Origin: Syntrophaceae bacterium
GTDB lineage: Bacteria; Desulfobacterota; Syntrophia; Syntrophales; Smithellaceae
DNA length: 60,498 nt
Assembly (NCBI GenBank): GCA_018436925.1
Contig: JAHDKI010000012.1
Coordinates: forward strand, 68,324 to 128,821
Reading direction: 5' to 3'
A model generated the notes under the pieces. The model was not told the DNA's origin, made no database searches, and saw only the letters and a program-made list of their open reading frames with translations. Positions 37,028 through 44,500 of this stretch are shown one piece after another. The stretch's first letter is position 1, and the number at the start of each line of letters is the position of its first letter. Made by a program: the position numbers and the translations under genes.

Positions 37028-37228
37028 CTAAGAAGGAAAGACTTCTTCATACTGCTTCATCAGGGCCTTGGCGACCTTTAGTTCCGAATTTTTTCGAGTC
37101 GGCAGCCCTTTTTCCATTTTCGCAACGGTCTGAGGAGCAAGGCCAGCCCTTCGTGCAAGTTCAGCCATACTCAGAGGAATTCCTTCTCTGAACTTCTTTA
37201 CTCTGTTTTTTCGAGTGCTTTCGGACAT
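37028..37228 (-). CDS. Small XRE-family helix-turn-helix regulator
   Basis: A 66-residue DNA-binding protein: LSMAELARRAGLAPQTVAKM is the helix-turn-helix of the XRE/Cro type, followed by a short dimerisation tail. The likely ATG is at 37228; an open frame extends to 37378 but adds 50 residues of unrelated, AT-rich coding character. No clear ribosome site was seen. The gene and its upstream region are markedly AT-rich compared with the surroundings, which may mean acquired DNA. Targets are unknown; the inverted repeat at 37398-37421 upstream is a candidate site for this or another regulator. Confidence 0.75.
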   Translation of the reverse strand: MSESTRKNRVKKFREGIPLSMAELARRAGLAPQTVAKMEKGLPTRKNSELKVAKALMKQYEEVFPS

Positions 37229-37397
37229 AATATTAAAGTGAAGCCTTATTTTTTTGTTCAACGAACACCAATTATAATTAAAAGTCAAGAAATATTTATA
37301 ATCATCCTTAACATTAATTAATATTAAGCAAAAATAAAACACTTCACTTTCTTTCCTTATCGGTCGTACGGCTCGCATGGTTTAGAAAAAAATAGGG

Positions 37398-37421
37398 ATT
37401 TTGTGACGTTTGTCACAAAAT
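37398..37421. promoter_or_regulatory. CRP/FNR-type palindrome or terminator upstream of the XRE gene
   Basis: ATTTTGTGAC and GTCACAAAAT are perfect inverted repeats around GTTT. The core TGTGA-N6-TCACA equals the classical Crp-family operator. It lies about 170 bases upstream of the XRE start and 29 bases past the DUF39 gene end. On the minus strand a T-run (ATTTTTTT) begins three bases after the stem, so it could instead or also end the DUF39 transcript. Confidence 0.5.
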
Positions 37422-37449
37422 AAAAAATTTATTGATCTATTTCGATAGC

Positions 37450-38625
37450 TTATCTACAAAGTGACGGCAGGGTTTGCTGAGGCTCACCCAACTGAAATTT
37501 CCCGCTTTCGATCCAATCTTTCAGAAGGCAGGCAATCTGACGCGCCTTAAAATAACTCGAAAGCGGCGCCGTGACGACTTTTTTTCCATCAATCACAATC
37601 GATCCGCTTCGCAGGTCCTTATAACTGACTTCTATAACCGGCTTGGCGTCGTTTTTGGGATAGTCCATGCTGTAGTCATAAACCTGCGCGTAGATATCCT
37701 CGTCTTTCACGGCCGTAAAACGGGCCATCTCTTCATCCAGAATCGGAATCGGCACACCGATGCCCACAAACAGGGAAACCCCATAGCCAAGCATGCTGGC
37801 TCCGGAAATCCATTCCGGGGACATGTCTTTGAGGTTGCCGATAACCGCCAGCGTGCCGGCCCCTTCCTTCGGCACGCCGTTGGCGCCGCGCAGGACATCC
37901 GGATTGTGCTGAGTGCCCGGCCAGGCGACAAACCCCTGGGCGCCGCCGAGAAAAATCCGTGTTCCGATACCGATGGTCCGGTAGTAGGGATCGTTAAACA
38001 GAGGGCTTAACTGGCCGGATGTGGAATAAGAAACATTGGCCATCCGGGGACGCAGCATGCCCATGTATGTATAAATCGTCGTGTCGGATTGATTAACGGC
38101 GCAATTGTAGTTTTGATAGGCATTGCGCGGATTGAACAAAATGGCGTCCCTCAAATCGTTGATGGTGATGTTCTTTTCCATTTTGCGCAGCGGATAACAA
38201 TCGGTGCCATACCCTTCGGCCCGCAACTTCACCACGTTACCGGAAAGCAGATCTTCGATCACATGACCGCCGCCGTAATTGAACTCACCGGGATAGACAC
38301 TATTGAGAGGATCGCCTTCCACAACCTCCGTCGCGCCGAGGTAGCAGTCCACCGCCGCAATGCCGCCATAGGCCGGAACGTCGTTGAACCAGACCTTGGA
38401 AGCCCGGATACGCGGAGAGGTATGCCCGAAATTCAAAAACGCGCCGGATGAGCACATGGGGCTGAAGGTTCCGGTCGTCACGACATCCACGCGCCGGGCC
38501 GCTTCCACGTCGCCATGACGCTCGACGATATCGATCATCTCTTCGGCTGTCACGACCACCGCGCAGCCTTTTTTAATCTTTTCGTTGATGTCCTGAAATG
38601 TCTTTCTGACTTTGACCTTTTTCAT
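37450..38625 (-). CDS. DUF39 homocysteine biosynthesis protein (aspartate-semialdehyde sulfurtransferase type)
   Basis: A 391-residue protein of the DUF39/HcyBio family, which in methanogens and sulphate-reducer relatives makes homocysteine from aspartate semialdehyde and sulfide. The text TTGTFSPMCSSGAFLNFGH, with a conserved Cys, and YTYMGMLRPRMANVSYSTS are typical. The usual partner, an NIL-plus-ferredoxin protein, is not adjacent. A fused C-terminal CBS domain found in some members is absent. Start at 38625 is chosen from the family N-terminus; longer starts at 38667 and 38691 exist. It follows dut closely and may share its transcript. Confidence 0.8.
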   Translation of the reverse strand: MKKVKVRKTFQDINEKIKKGCAVVVTAEEMIDIVERHGDVEAARRVDVVTTGTFSPMCSSGAFLNFGHTSPRIRASKVWFNDVPAYGGIAAVDCYLGATEVVEGDPLNSVYPGEFNYGGGHVIEDLLSGNVVKLRAEGYGTDCYPLRKMEKNITINDLRDAILFNPRNAYQNYNCAVNQSDTTIYTYMGMLRPRMANVSYSTSGQLSPLFNDPYYRTIGIGTRIFLGGAQGFVAWPGTQHNPDVLRGANGVPKEGAGTLAVIGNLKDMSPEWISGASMLGYGVSLFVGIGVPIPILDEEMARFTAVKDEDIYAQVYDYSMDYPKNDAKPVIEVSYKDLRSGSIVIDGKKVVTAPLSSYFKARQIACLLKDWIESGKFQLGEPQQTLPSLCR

Positions 38626-38706
38626 GAGCTCCAGCGTATCCGTGTTGCGGTTTTCTGCCGGTTTCATACCACTGTTTGACGACAAATGCAAAAAAGCAAA
38701 ATGCTT

Positions 38707-39156
38707 TCATTCCCGGGTATGCCCGAATCCTCCCGACCCTCTTTCGGTCTCGTCCAGACTCGGCATCTCAATCCACTGGGCCCGGCAGACTTTTTGAACG
38801 ACCATCTGCCCCAAACGCATGCCGCGCTCGATGACAAACGGCGCCTGTCCGTGATTGATGACGATGAGCGCAATTTCGCCGCGATAATCCGCGTCGATCG
38901 TCCCGGGAGCGTTCAGAAGCGTGATGCCGGAGTGAAGCGCAAGACCGCTGCGGGGACGAATTTGCGCCTCAAAGCCCCGGGGAAGCGCAATGGCTATTCC
39001 TGTCGGGATCTTCTTTCTTTCCCCCGGCTGAAGAACTTCCGGGGCTGTGACCGCGGCGGCAAGGTCCAGACCGGCTGCCTGATCGGTCATGTAGGCCGGC
39101 AGGGGGATATCTGCGTTTCCGTCGAGGCGACGAATCTGAATGTTGACTGATTCCAT
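38707..39156 (-). CDS. dut: Deoxyuridine 5'-triphosphate nucleotidohydrolase (dUTPase)
   Basis: Trimeric dUTPase of 149 residues. All five motifs are present: [46 protein letters not shown] and the C-terminal Gly-rich GSGGFGHT. It removes dUTP and supplies dUMP for thymidylate. It lies 58 bases downstream of pnp, separated by a strong GC hairpin. Confidence 0.96.
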   Translation of the reverse strand: MESVNIQIRRLDGNADIPLPAYMTDQAAGLDLAAAVTAPEVLQPGERKKIPTGIAIALPRGFEAQIRPRSGLALHSGITLLNAPGTIDADYRGEIALIVINHGQAPFVIERGMRLGQMVVQKVCRAQWIEMPSLDETERGSGGFGHTRE

Positions 39157-39174
39157 GAAAAAGGCAATATTTCA

Positions 39175-39201
39175 GCGCGCCCGGCGTTCAGCCGGGCGCG
39201 C
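39175..39201. repeat. GC-rich hairpin between pnp and dut
   Basis: GCGCGCCCGGC and GCCGGGCGCGC form an 11-base perfect stem with loop GTTCA. No immediate T-run follows on the minus strand, so it may be a processing or stabilising element or a leaky terminator. Confidence 0.6.
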
Positions 39202-39214
39202 CTTGAAGAATGGG

Positions 39215-41335
39215 TTACTTCCCTTCCGCATCCAGAGCCTCTTTGCGGCTCAGGCGGATTTTGCCGGACTTGTCCACTTCCAGAACCTTGACCATCACTT
39301 CGTCGCCTTCCTGAAGCACATCCGTCACCTTGGCAATCCGTTCCTTGGCGATCTGAGAGATATGCAAAAGCCCTTCCGTGCCCGGCAGAATCTCGACAAA
39401 CGCCCCGAAGTCCACGATCTTTTTCACGGTGCCGCGGTAGATTTTGCCGACTTCCGCTTCTTCCGTCAGCCATTTGACCATGGCCACGGCGCGGGCCGCG
39501 GCTTCCGCATCGGCCGAAGCGATTCTCACGGTTCCGTCGTCTTCAACGTCAATGGTCACACCGGTTTCGCTGATAATCTGACGGATGTTCTTGCCGCCGG
39601 ATCCGATCACGGTGCGGACCTGATCTTCCTTGACTTTGACCGTCGTGATTCTGGGCGCGTAAAGTGAAATGTCGCCGCGGGGCGACGTAATGGTTTCCCG
39701 GATCTTGCCGATAATGTGCAGGCGCCCGTCTCTGGCCTGCGCAAGCGCTTTGCGCAGGATTTCTTCAGTCAGACCGTCGATTTTGATGTCCATCTGCATG
39801 GCGGTCACGCCCTTTTCCGTCCCGCAGACTTTGAAATCCATATCGCCGGCGTGATCTTCATCGCCCAGAATATCGGACAGAACGACGACTTCATCGCCCT
39901 CCTTGAGCAGGCCCATCGCGATGCCGGCCACGATATCCTTCACCGGCACACCGCCGTCCATCAGGCATAAAATGCCGCCGCAGACCGTCGCCATGGAGGA
40001 CGACCCGTTGGATGACAGAATCTCAGAAACGATCCGGATGGTATAGGGAAATTCTTCGGCGGAAGGCAGAACCGGAACCAGCGCCTTGCGGGCCAGCGCG
40101 CCGTGGCCGATTTCCCGTCGCCCGGGCGATCTGAGCATCTTGGCCTCGCCGACGCTGAAAGGCGGGAAATTATAATGCAGCAGGAAAGACCGCATTTCCT
40201 CCCCGCCGACATAATCCATGCGCTGTTCATCCGAGGAGGTTCCAAGCGTCAAGGCGGCAAGCGCCTGCGTCTCGCCGCGGTTGAACAGAGCCGAACCATG
40301 CGCCCTGGGCAGAACGCCCACTTCCGAACTGATCGGGCGGATATCCGTCGACGAGCGTCCGTCGATTCTCTTTTTATCCTTCAGGATCATATCCCGCAAA
40401 ATGCGGGATTCCATTTGTTCGATCATCGCCGCGACCTTCTTGCGCAGCATCGCGTCTTCGCCGCCGACCGACTTCACCACGGCGTCCCGAACCTCTCCCA
40501 GTTTGCCGTAGCGTTCCAGTTTGCGGGGCATTCCATAACCTTCCGTAAGGCCGGGCAGAGCTTCCTGCCGGACACGAGCTATCAGCTCTTCATCCGGCTT
40601 TTCCTCTTCCACGGACCGTTTGGCAAGCCCTACGGCCTGACGCATCTGATCTTGCAGATCAATGACCGGCCGGATCGCTTCCAATCCGAATTGGATCGCC
40701 TCGACGATGATCTCTTCCGGCACTTCTTTGGCTTCGCCTTCCATCATCACGAGTTCCACGTCATAGGCGCGGCCGGATGTTTTGGGAAGCACTTTGCGCC
40801 CCACCAGAAAGAGGCTCATCTCGCTTTCCTTCATGGCTTCCGCCGAAGCATTGGCCACCAGTTCGCCGTTGATCCGGCCCACGCGCACTCCGGCAATCGG
40901 ACCCTTAAACGGAATATCCGAAATCTCCAGCGCGGCGGACGCGCCGATCATGGCGGCGACATCCGGATCGTTTTCCTTGTCCACGGACAAAAGCGTGGCC
41001 ACCATTTGCGTTTCGGAATAATATCCTTTGGGAAACAAAGGACGAAGCGCCCGGTCAATAATCCGCGAGGTTAAAATCTCGCGCTCGTTGGGACGGCCCT
41101 CCCGCTTGAAAAAGCCGCCGGGAAATTTCCCCGCGGCGAACGTCATCTCCTGATAATCCACGGTCAGGGGCAGGAAATCGACCCCTTCGCGGACGCTCTT
41201 TAAGGAAACGGCCGTGACCAAAACAACCGTATCGCCGTAGTAAACCAAGGTCGATCCGTCGGCCTGCGCGGCCACATAATTGGTTTTGATTGAAAAATTT
41301 CGCCCTGCGAAATTCGTACTAAAAACTGAACTCAT
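39215..41335 (-). CDS. pnp: Polyribonucleotide nucleotidyltransferase (PNPase)
   Basis: 3'-5' phosphorolytic exoribonuclease, 706 residues. Two RNase PH cores are seen (ADGSTLVYYGDTVVLVT and FLPLTVDYQEM in the first; RAHGSALFNRGETQALA and ILSSNGSSSMATVCGG in the second), then KH (VIGSGGKNIRQIISETG) and S1 (YRGTVKKIVDFGAFVEILPG) RNA-binding domains. ATG at 41335 is chosen because GGAGGAAAATCA lies directly upstream; an in-frame start at 41413 would enter the leader. It is preceded by rpsO and a large stem-loop, as in many bacteria. Confidence 0.96.
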   Translation of the reverse strand: MSSVFSTNFAGRNFSIKTNYVAAQADGSTLVYYGDTVVLVTAVSLKSVREGVDFLPLTVDYQEMTFAAGKFPGGFFKREGRPNEREILTSRIIDRALRPLFPKGYYSETQMVATLLSVDKENDPDVAAMIGASAALEISDIPFKGPIAGVRVGRINGELVANASAEAMKESEMSLFLVGRKVLPKTSGRAYDVELVMMEGEAKEVPEEIIVEAIQFGLEAIRPVIDLQDQMRQAVGLAKRSVEEEKPDEELIARVRQEALPGLTEGYGMPRKLERYGKLGEVRDAVVKSVGGEDAMLRKKVAAMIEQMESRILRDMILKDKKRIDGRSSTDIRPISSEVGVLPRAHGSALFNRGETQALAALTLGTSSDEQRMDYVGGEEMRSFLLHYNFPPFSVGEAKMLRSPGRREIGHGALARKALVPVLPSAEEFPYTIRIVSEILSSNGSSSMATVCGGILCLMDGGVPVKDIVAGIAMGLLKEGDEVVVLSDILGDEDHAGDMDFKVCGTEKGVTAMQMDIKIDGLTEEILRKALAQARDGRLHIIGKIRETITSPRGDISLYAPRITTVKVKEDQVRTVIGSGGKNIRQIISETGVTIDVEDDGTVRIASADAEAAARAVAMVKWLTEEAEVGKIYRGTVKKIVDFGAFVEILPGTEGLLHISQIAKERIAKVTDVLQEGDEVMVKVLEVDKSGKIRLSRKEALDAEGK

Positions 41336-41502
41336 TGATTTTCCTCCATACCTGTCAAAATGTTTTTTTGTCCGGAGGCGGAAACTGAACACGTCATTTG
41401 CGGCAGGCCGCATTTTCGGGGTTCAATCTCTCGAAGCAATATTCTTCGGCCTGTCCGCCAAGGCGCGCTTGTCGAAAAACGGGCGATGAAGACCCGGCCG
41501 AA

Positions 41503-41588
41503 TTCAAGGGCGAAACGCAAAAGCCGATTGACACAGGCATGGCAGCACACCCGGCCAATCGGTCAGACTTTTGCCTTCCGCCCTTGAA
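41503..41588 (-). promoter_or_regulatory. Long rpsO-pnp intergenic stem-loop (RNase III-type site)
   Basis: An 86-base imperfect hairpin begins 11 bases past the rpsO stop. Three stem blocks pair in order: TTCAAGGGCG/CGCCCTTGAA, GCAAAAG/CTTTTGC and CCGATTG/CAATCGG, with small internal loops and a 25-base apical loop. No T-run follows, so it is not an intrinsic terminator. In E. coli the pnp leader forms a similar long hairpin that RNase III cuts for PNPase autoregulation; the same role is inferred here. Confidence 0.65.
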
Positions 41589-41598
41589 GAACGCGAAA

Positions 41599-41865
41599 TT
41601 ACTTCCTGAGGCCCAGACGTTTAATGATACTACGATACCGCTCCACATCATCCGCCTTGATGTAATTGAGCAACCGTCTTCTCTGACCGACAAGCTTCAA
41701 AAGACCGCGCCGCGAGTGATGATCCTTCTGATGTGTTTTAAAATGCTCCGTCAGATATTCGATTCTGGCGCTTAATAGCGCGACCTGGACTTCCGGCGAT
41801 CCCGTGTCCTTGTCGTGCAGTCGATAGCTTTCGATCAATTCTTTCCTTTTATCCGTAGTCAACAC
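41599..41865 (-). CDS. rpsO: Small ribosomal subunit protein uS15
   Basis: An 88-residue primary 16S rRNA-binding protein. The conserved helices show [20 protein letters not shown], the loop [25 protein letters not shown] is the rRNA-binding signature, and the C-terminus is [19 protein letters not shown] precedes the ATG. Its place between truB and pnp is the usual one. Confidence 0.97.
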   Translation of the reverse strand: MLTTDKRKELIESYRLHDKDTGSPEVQVALLSARIEYLTEHFKTHQKDHHSRRGLLKLVGQRRRLLNYIKADDVERYRSIIKRLGLRK

Positions 41866-41897
41866 TTTTTACTTCCCTCCTGTATAGAAAATTTCAG

Positions 41898-42851
41898 TTA
41901 TGGTCTGGTCGATGCAAGCCGTCCTCTGAACACCCGAAGGACGCGCGCGGCCCGATCGTCTTTCCGGCTGCCGGCGACCGTCCGGCCATCGATAATCATT
42001 TCGGCGACTGCCGCCAGTTCGCCGTCCGAGTCGGTGAACTTTATCATATCTCCGGCGACAAGGAAAGCCGGAACATGGCCCGCCAGACTTCCCGCATCCG
42101 GCTGGAATCCGTTGCGCAAGCGTCCGGCCATCATCTCGTCCACCGGCACTTCGGCCATGGCAGGCAGGCATTGCGCCATCGGGATCACGGCCTGCCGTAA
42201 AGAGTCCGGCGGAAACGGCGCTCCGTCTTGCTGAAGCGGCACAGCGGCCTGAATATCAAACATTCCGCTTTTTAACCTGCGAAGCCCCGCCAGACAGGCC
42301 CCGCATCCCAGAGCGTCTCCAAGATCGGCGCACAGCGTCCGGATATAAGTTCCCTTCGAGCAGCTCACCTCAAACGTGACATAGGGCCTCTCCACCTCAA
42401 GCACGTCGATGTTGAAAATCTCCACTTCCCTCGGCGGAATATCGGGAACCTCGCCCCGGCGGGCGTAGCGGTAAAGCGGCTTCCCCTGATGCTTCAGCGC
42501 CGAATAGGCCGGCGGCACCTGTTGAATTGCGCCCACCATCCTTCTCATCGCCTGCCTGATCGCCGTTTCCGAAACATCCGGATCGGACCGGCCGATCACC
42601 TGTCCTTGCGTGTCCTGCGTATCCGTTCGAACGCCCAGAAGCATCACCGCCCGATAGGTTTTAGCGTCCGACGACAGAAACTGAGCGATTTTCGTCGCCT
42701 CGTTGAGACAGACCGGCAAAACCCCCGTGGCCATCGGATCCAGCGTTCCGGTATGCCCGGCTTTCGACGCCTTCAGAAGTCTTTTGACCTGTCTGACCAC
42801 GTCATGAGAGGTCAGGCCGGCCGGCTTGTCGATCACCACGACGCCGTTCAT
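41898..42851 (-). CDS. truB: tRNA pseudouridine(55) synthase
   Basis: A 317-residue synthase that makes pseudouridine 55 in the T arm of tRNAs. The N-terminal KPAGLTSHDVV and the catalytic Asp in GHTGTLDPMATGVLP identify it. A thumb insertion and a C-terminal PUA-like domain (VAGDMIKFTDSDGELAAVAE) complete the enzyme. It lies between nrnA and rpsO in the core translation operon. Confidence 0.95.
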   Translation of the reverse strand: MNGVVVIDKPAGLTSHDVVRQVKRLLKASKAGHTGTLDPMATGVLPVCLNEATKIAQFLSSDAKTYRAVMLLGVRTDTQDTQGQVIGRSDPDVSETAIRQAMRRMVGAIQQVPPAYSALKHQGKPLYRYARRGEVPDIPPREVEIFNIDVLEVERPYVTFEVSCSKGTYIRTLCADLGDALGCGACLAGLRRLKSGMFDIQAAVPLQQDGAPFPPDSLRQAVIPMAQCLPAMAEVPVDEMMAGRLRNGFQPDAGSLAGHVPAFLVAGDMIKFTDSDGELAAVAEMIIDGRTVAGSRKDDRAARVLRVFRGRLASTRP

Positions 42852-42857
42852 GGACGC

Positions 42858-43808
42858 CTACAACGACTTGATCGCATCGAGCACCCGCGACTGAATATCC
42901 GGCAGATCTCCCTCGATCCGGCAGGCTGCCGCATTGATGTGTCCTCCTCCTCCGAATAAAGACGCGATTTTTTCCACATTCACGGCCCCCTTGGAGCGCA
43001 GCGACAGCTTATATAAGCGGTCTCCCATCTGCGAGTAAAGCAACGCGATGTCGATCCCCCGGACGGTGCGGGGAATATCGATAAATCCGTCCGTCTGATC
43101 CATCGTCGCCCCGGTTTCCCGCAGATGATCGAACGAAACGACCATCGACGCGACCCGGTGCGTCAGATCCAGTTGCAATGTCTCAAGCGCCTTCGCCAAG
43201 AGCCTCAGCCGCGAGGGCGGATCGTTTTCATAAATGTTTTCTGAAATCCATTGCGGGTCGGCCCCGCCCGCGACCAGATCGCCTGCAGCCCGCAGCGTTT
43301 CGGCGCGCGTGCTGGAATAGCGGAATCCGCCGGTGTCCGTAAGAATCGCCGCATACAGATTCGTGCAAATGTCCTTGGTGAGCGGGGTCTTCATGTCCCG
43401 AATCAGCCGGTAGAGGAGTTCGCCGGTCGAGCTCGCCTGCGGATCCAAAAGTCTTAGGTCGCAGAATCCGCCGTTGGACACATGATGGTCGATGTTGATC
43501 AGCGTCGGAATAGCCGCAATCGCGCCCGCGATATCGCCCACACGGTCCAATTCGGAGCAGTCCAGAACAAATCCCGTGTCATAGGTTTCCATGTCGGGCA
43601 CCTGGTGGGCAATATCTTTCGCACCCGGCAAAAAGCGGTACCGCTCGGGCGTGGAATCCTGATTGAAGACGAGCGCCTGCTTCCCCATACCCCTGAGCAA
43701 GGCGCAAAGGGCCAGCTCCGAACCCAGCGCATCTCCATCGAGACGGACATGCGCCGTAATTAAAAATTTTTGCCCCGCGGCAATCGCCGCGATAATGTTC
43801 TTAATCAT
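42858..43808 (-). CDS. nrnA: DHH-family bifunctional oligoribonuclease/PAP phosphatase
   Basis: NanoRNase of 316 residues that degrades 2- to 5-mers and pAp. Metal ligands are visible in AHVRLDGDALGS and in INIDHHVSNG, and the DHHA1 domain ends with FGGGGHINAAACRI. ATG at 43808 lies inside the 3' end of rbfA, overlapping by eight bases (ATGATTAA), so translation is coupled. Longer in-frame starts would run deep into rbfA. rbfA-nrnA-truB is a common order. Confidence 0.93.
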   Translation of the reverse strand: MIKNIIAAIAAGQKFLITAHVRLDGDALGSELALCALLRGMGKQALVFNQDSTPERYRFLPGAKDIAHQVPDMETYDTGFVLDCSELDRVGDIAGAIAAIPTLINIDHHVSNGGFCDLRLLDPQASSTGELLYRLIRDMKTPLTKDICTNLYAAILTDTGGFRYSSTRAETLRAAGDLVAGGADPQWISENIYENDPPSRLRLLAKALETLQLDLTHRVASMVVSFDHLRETGATMDQTDGFIDIPRTVRGIDIALLYSQMGDRLYKLSLRSKGAVNVEKIASLFGGGGHINAAACRIEGDLPDIQSRVLDAIKSL

Positions 43809-44160
43809 GGCCTTCTTCCTGCTTCGAGAGGGACGCGAGCAACTGATCGATGCGGCTGCCGTACCCGAAGGACGCATCATGCACGAAATGAATCTCCGGC
43901 ACGAAACGCAATTGCAGACGATGCCCCAACTCCCGGCGCACGAACCCTTTGGCCTTCTCCAGGCCGGTGAGGATCTCATCGCTTAAGTCATCTTTGCCCA
44001 TTTCGACAAAATAGATCCGGGCATTGCGCAGATCGTCGGTAACCTTGACCGCCGTGATCGTCACCGTATGCAGTCGGGGATCCTTAACGACCCGAAGCAG
44101 AATGTCGGACATTTCCGCTAAAATCAGCTCGCCCACGCGGTCGGCCCGCTTAAAATTCAT
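43801..44160 (-). CDS. rbfA: Ribosome-binding factor A
   Basis: KH-fold 30S maturation factor of 119 residues. RADRVGELILAEMSDILL and DPRLHTVTITAVKVTDDLRN are family signatures, and LRFVPEIHFVHDASFGYG is the typical end. ATG at 44160 is used; an in-frame start at 44196 would overlap the DUF503 gene further. It overlaps both neighbours by a few bases. Confidence 0.94.
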   Translation of the reverse strand: MNFKRADRVGELILAEMSDILLRVVKDPRLHTVTITAVKVTDDLRNARIYFVEMGKDDLSDEILTGLEKAKGFVRRELGHRLQLRFVPEIHFVHDASFGYGSRIDQLLASLSKQEEGHD

Positions 44161-44488
44161 CGTATTTTCCCGCTTCCCAATCTCGGGTTTCAGCAAAATC
44201 CGAAACCGTCATGATTTCCATCTTTGTGCTCACAATGTCCGCGACGTTCAGAGAATCGATAAACGTCAGCAGATGATCGGCCTTGGCGCTGATATAGCGC
44301 GATTCGTTGCCGGTCATGGCAAAGCCGATTCGCGCGAAACGATGCTCGTCGAGATCGCCGACCTGGGCGATGGAGACATTAAACTCATTTTGAGCGCGCT
44401 TGAGGATCTTGTTGAGCACGCCTCTTTTTTCCTTCAAAGAACCGGATTCCGGGATCCTCAAATCGATGATGCCGTAGCCGATCACCAT
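44150..44488 (-). CDS. DUF503 (YlxP-like) protein
   Basis: A 112-residue protein of the DUF503 family: IGYGIIDLRIPESGSLKEKR and FNVSIAQVGDLDEHRFARIG are diagnostic. YlxP-type proteins are encoded between infB and rbfA in many bacteria and are suspected ribosome-assembly helpers. The stop codon lies 11 bases inside the rbfA start. The ATG at 44488 is used; a TTG two codons earlier is possible. No clear ribosome site was seen, so coupling to infB, which ends 12 bases upstream, is likely. Confidence 0.88.
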   Translation of the reverse strand: MVIGYGIIDLRIPESGSLKEKRGVLNKILKRAQNEFNVSIAQVGDLDEHRFARIGFAMTGNESRYISAKADHLLTFIDSLNVADIVSTKMEIMTVSDFAETRDWEAGKYDEF

Positions 44489-44500
44489 GGGCAAAACCCG

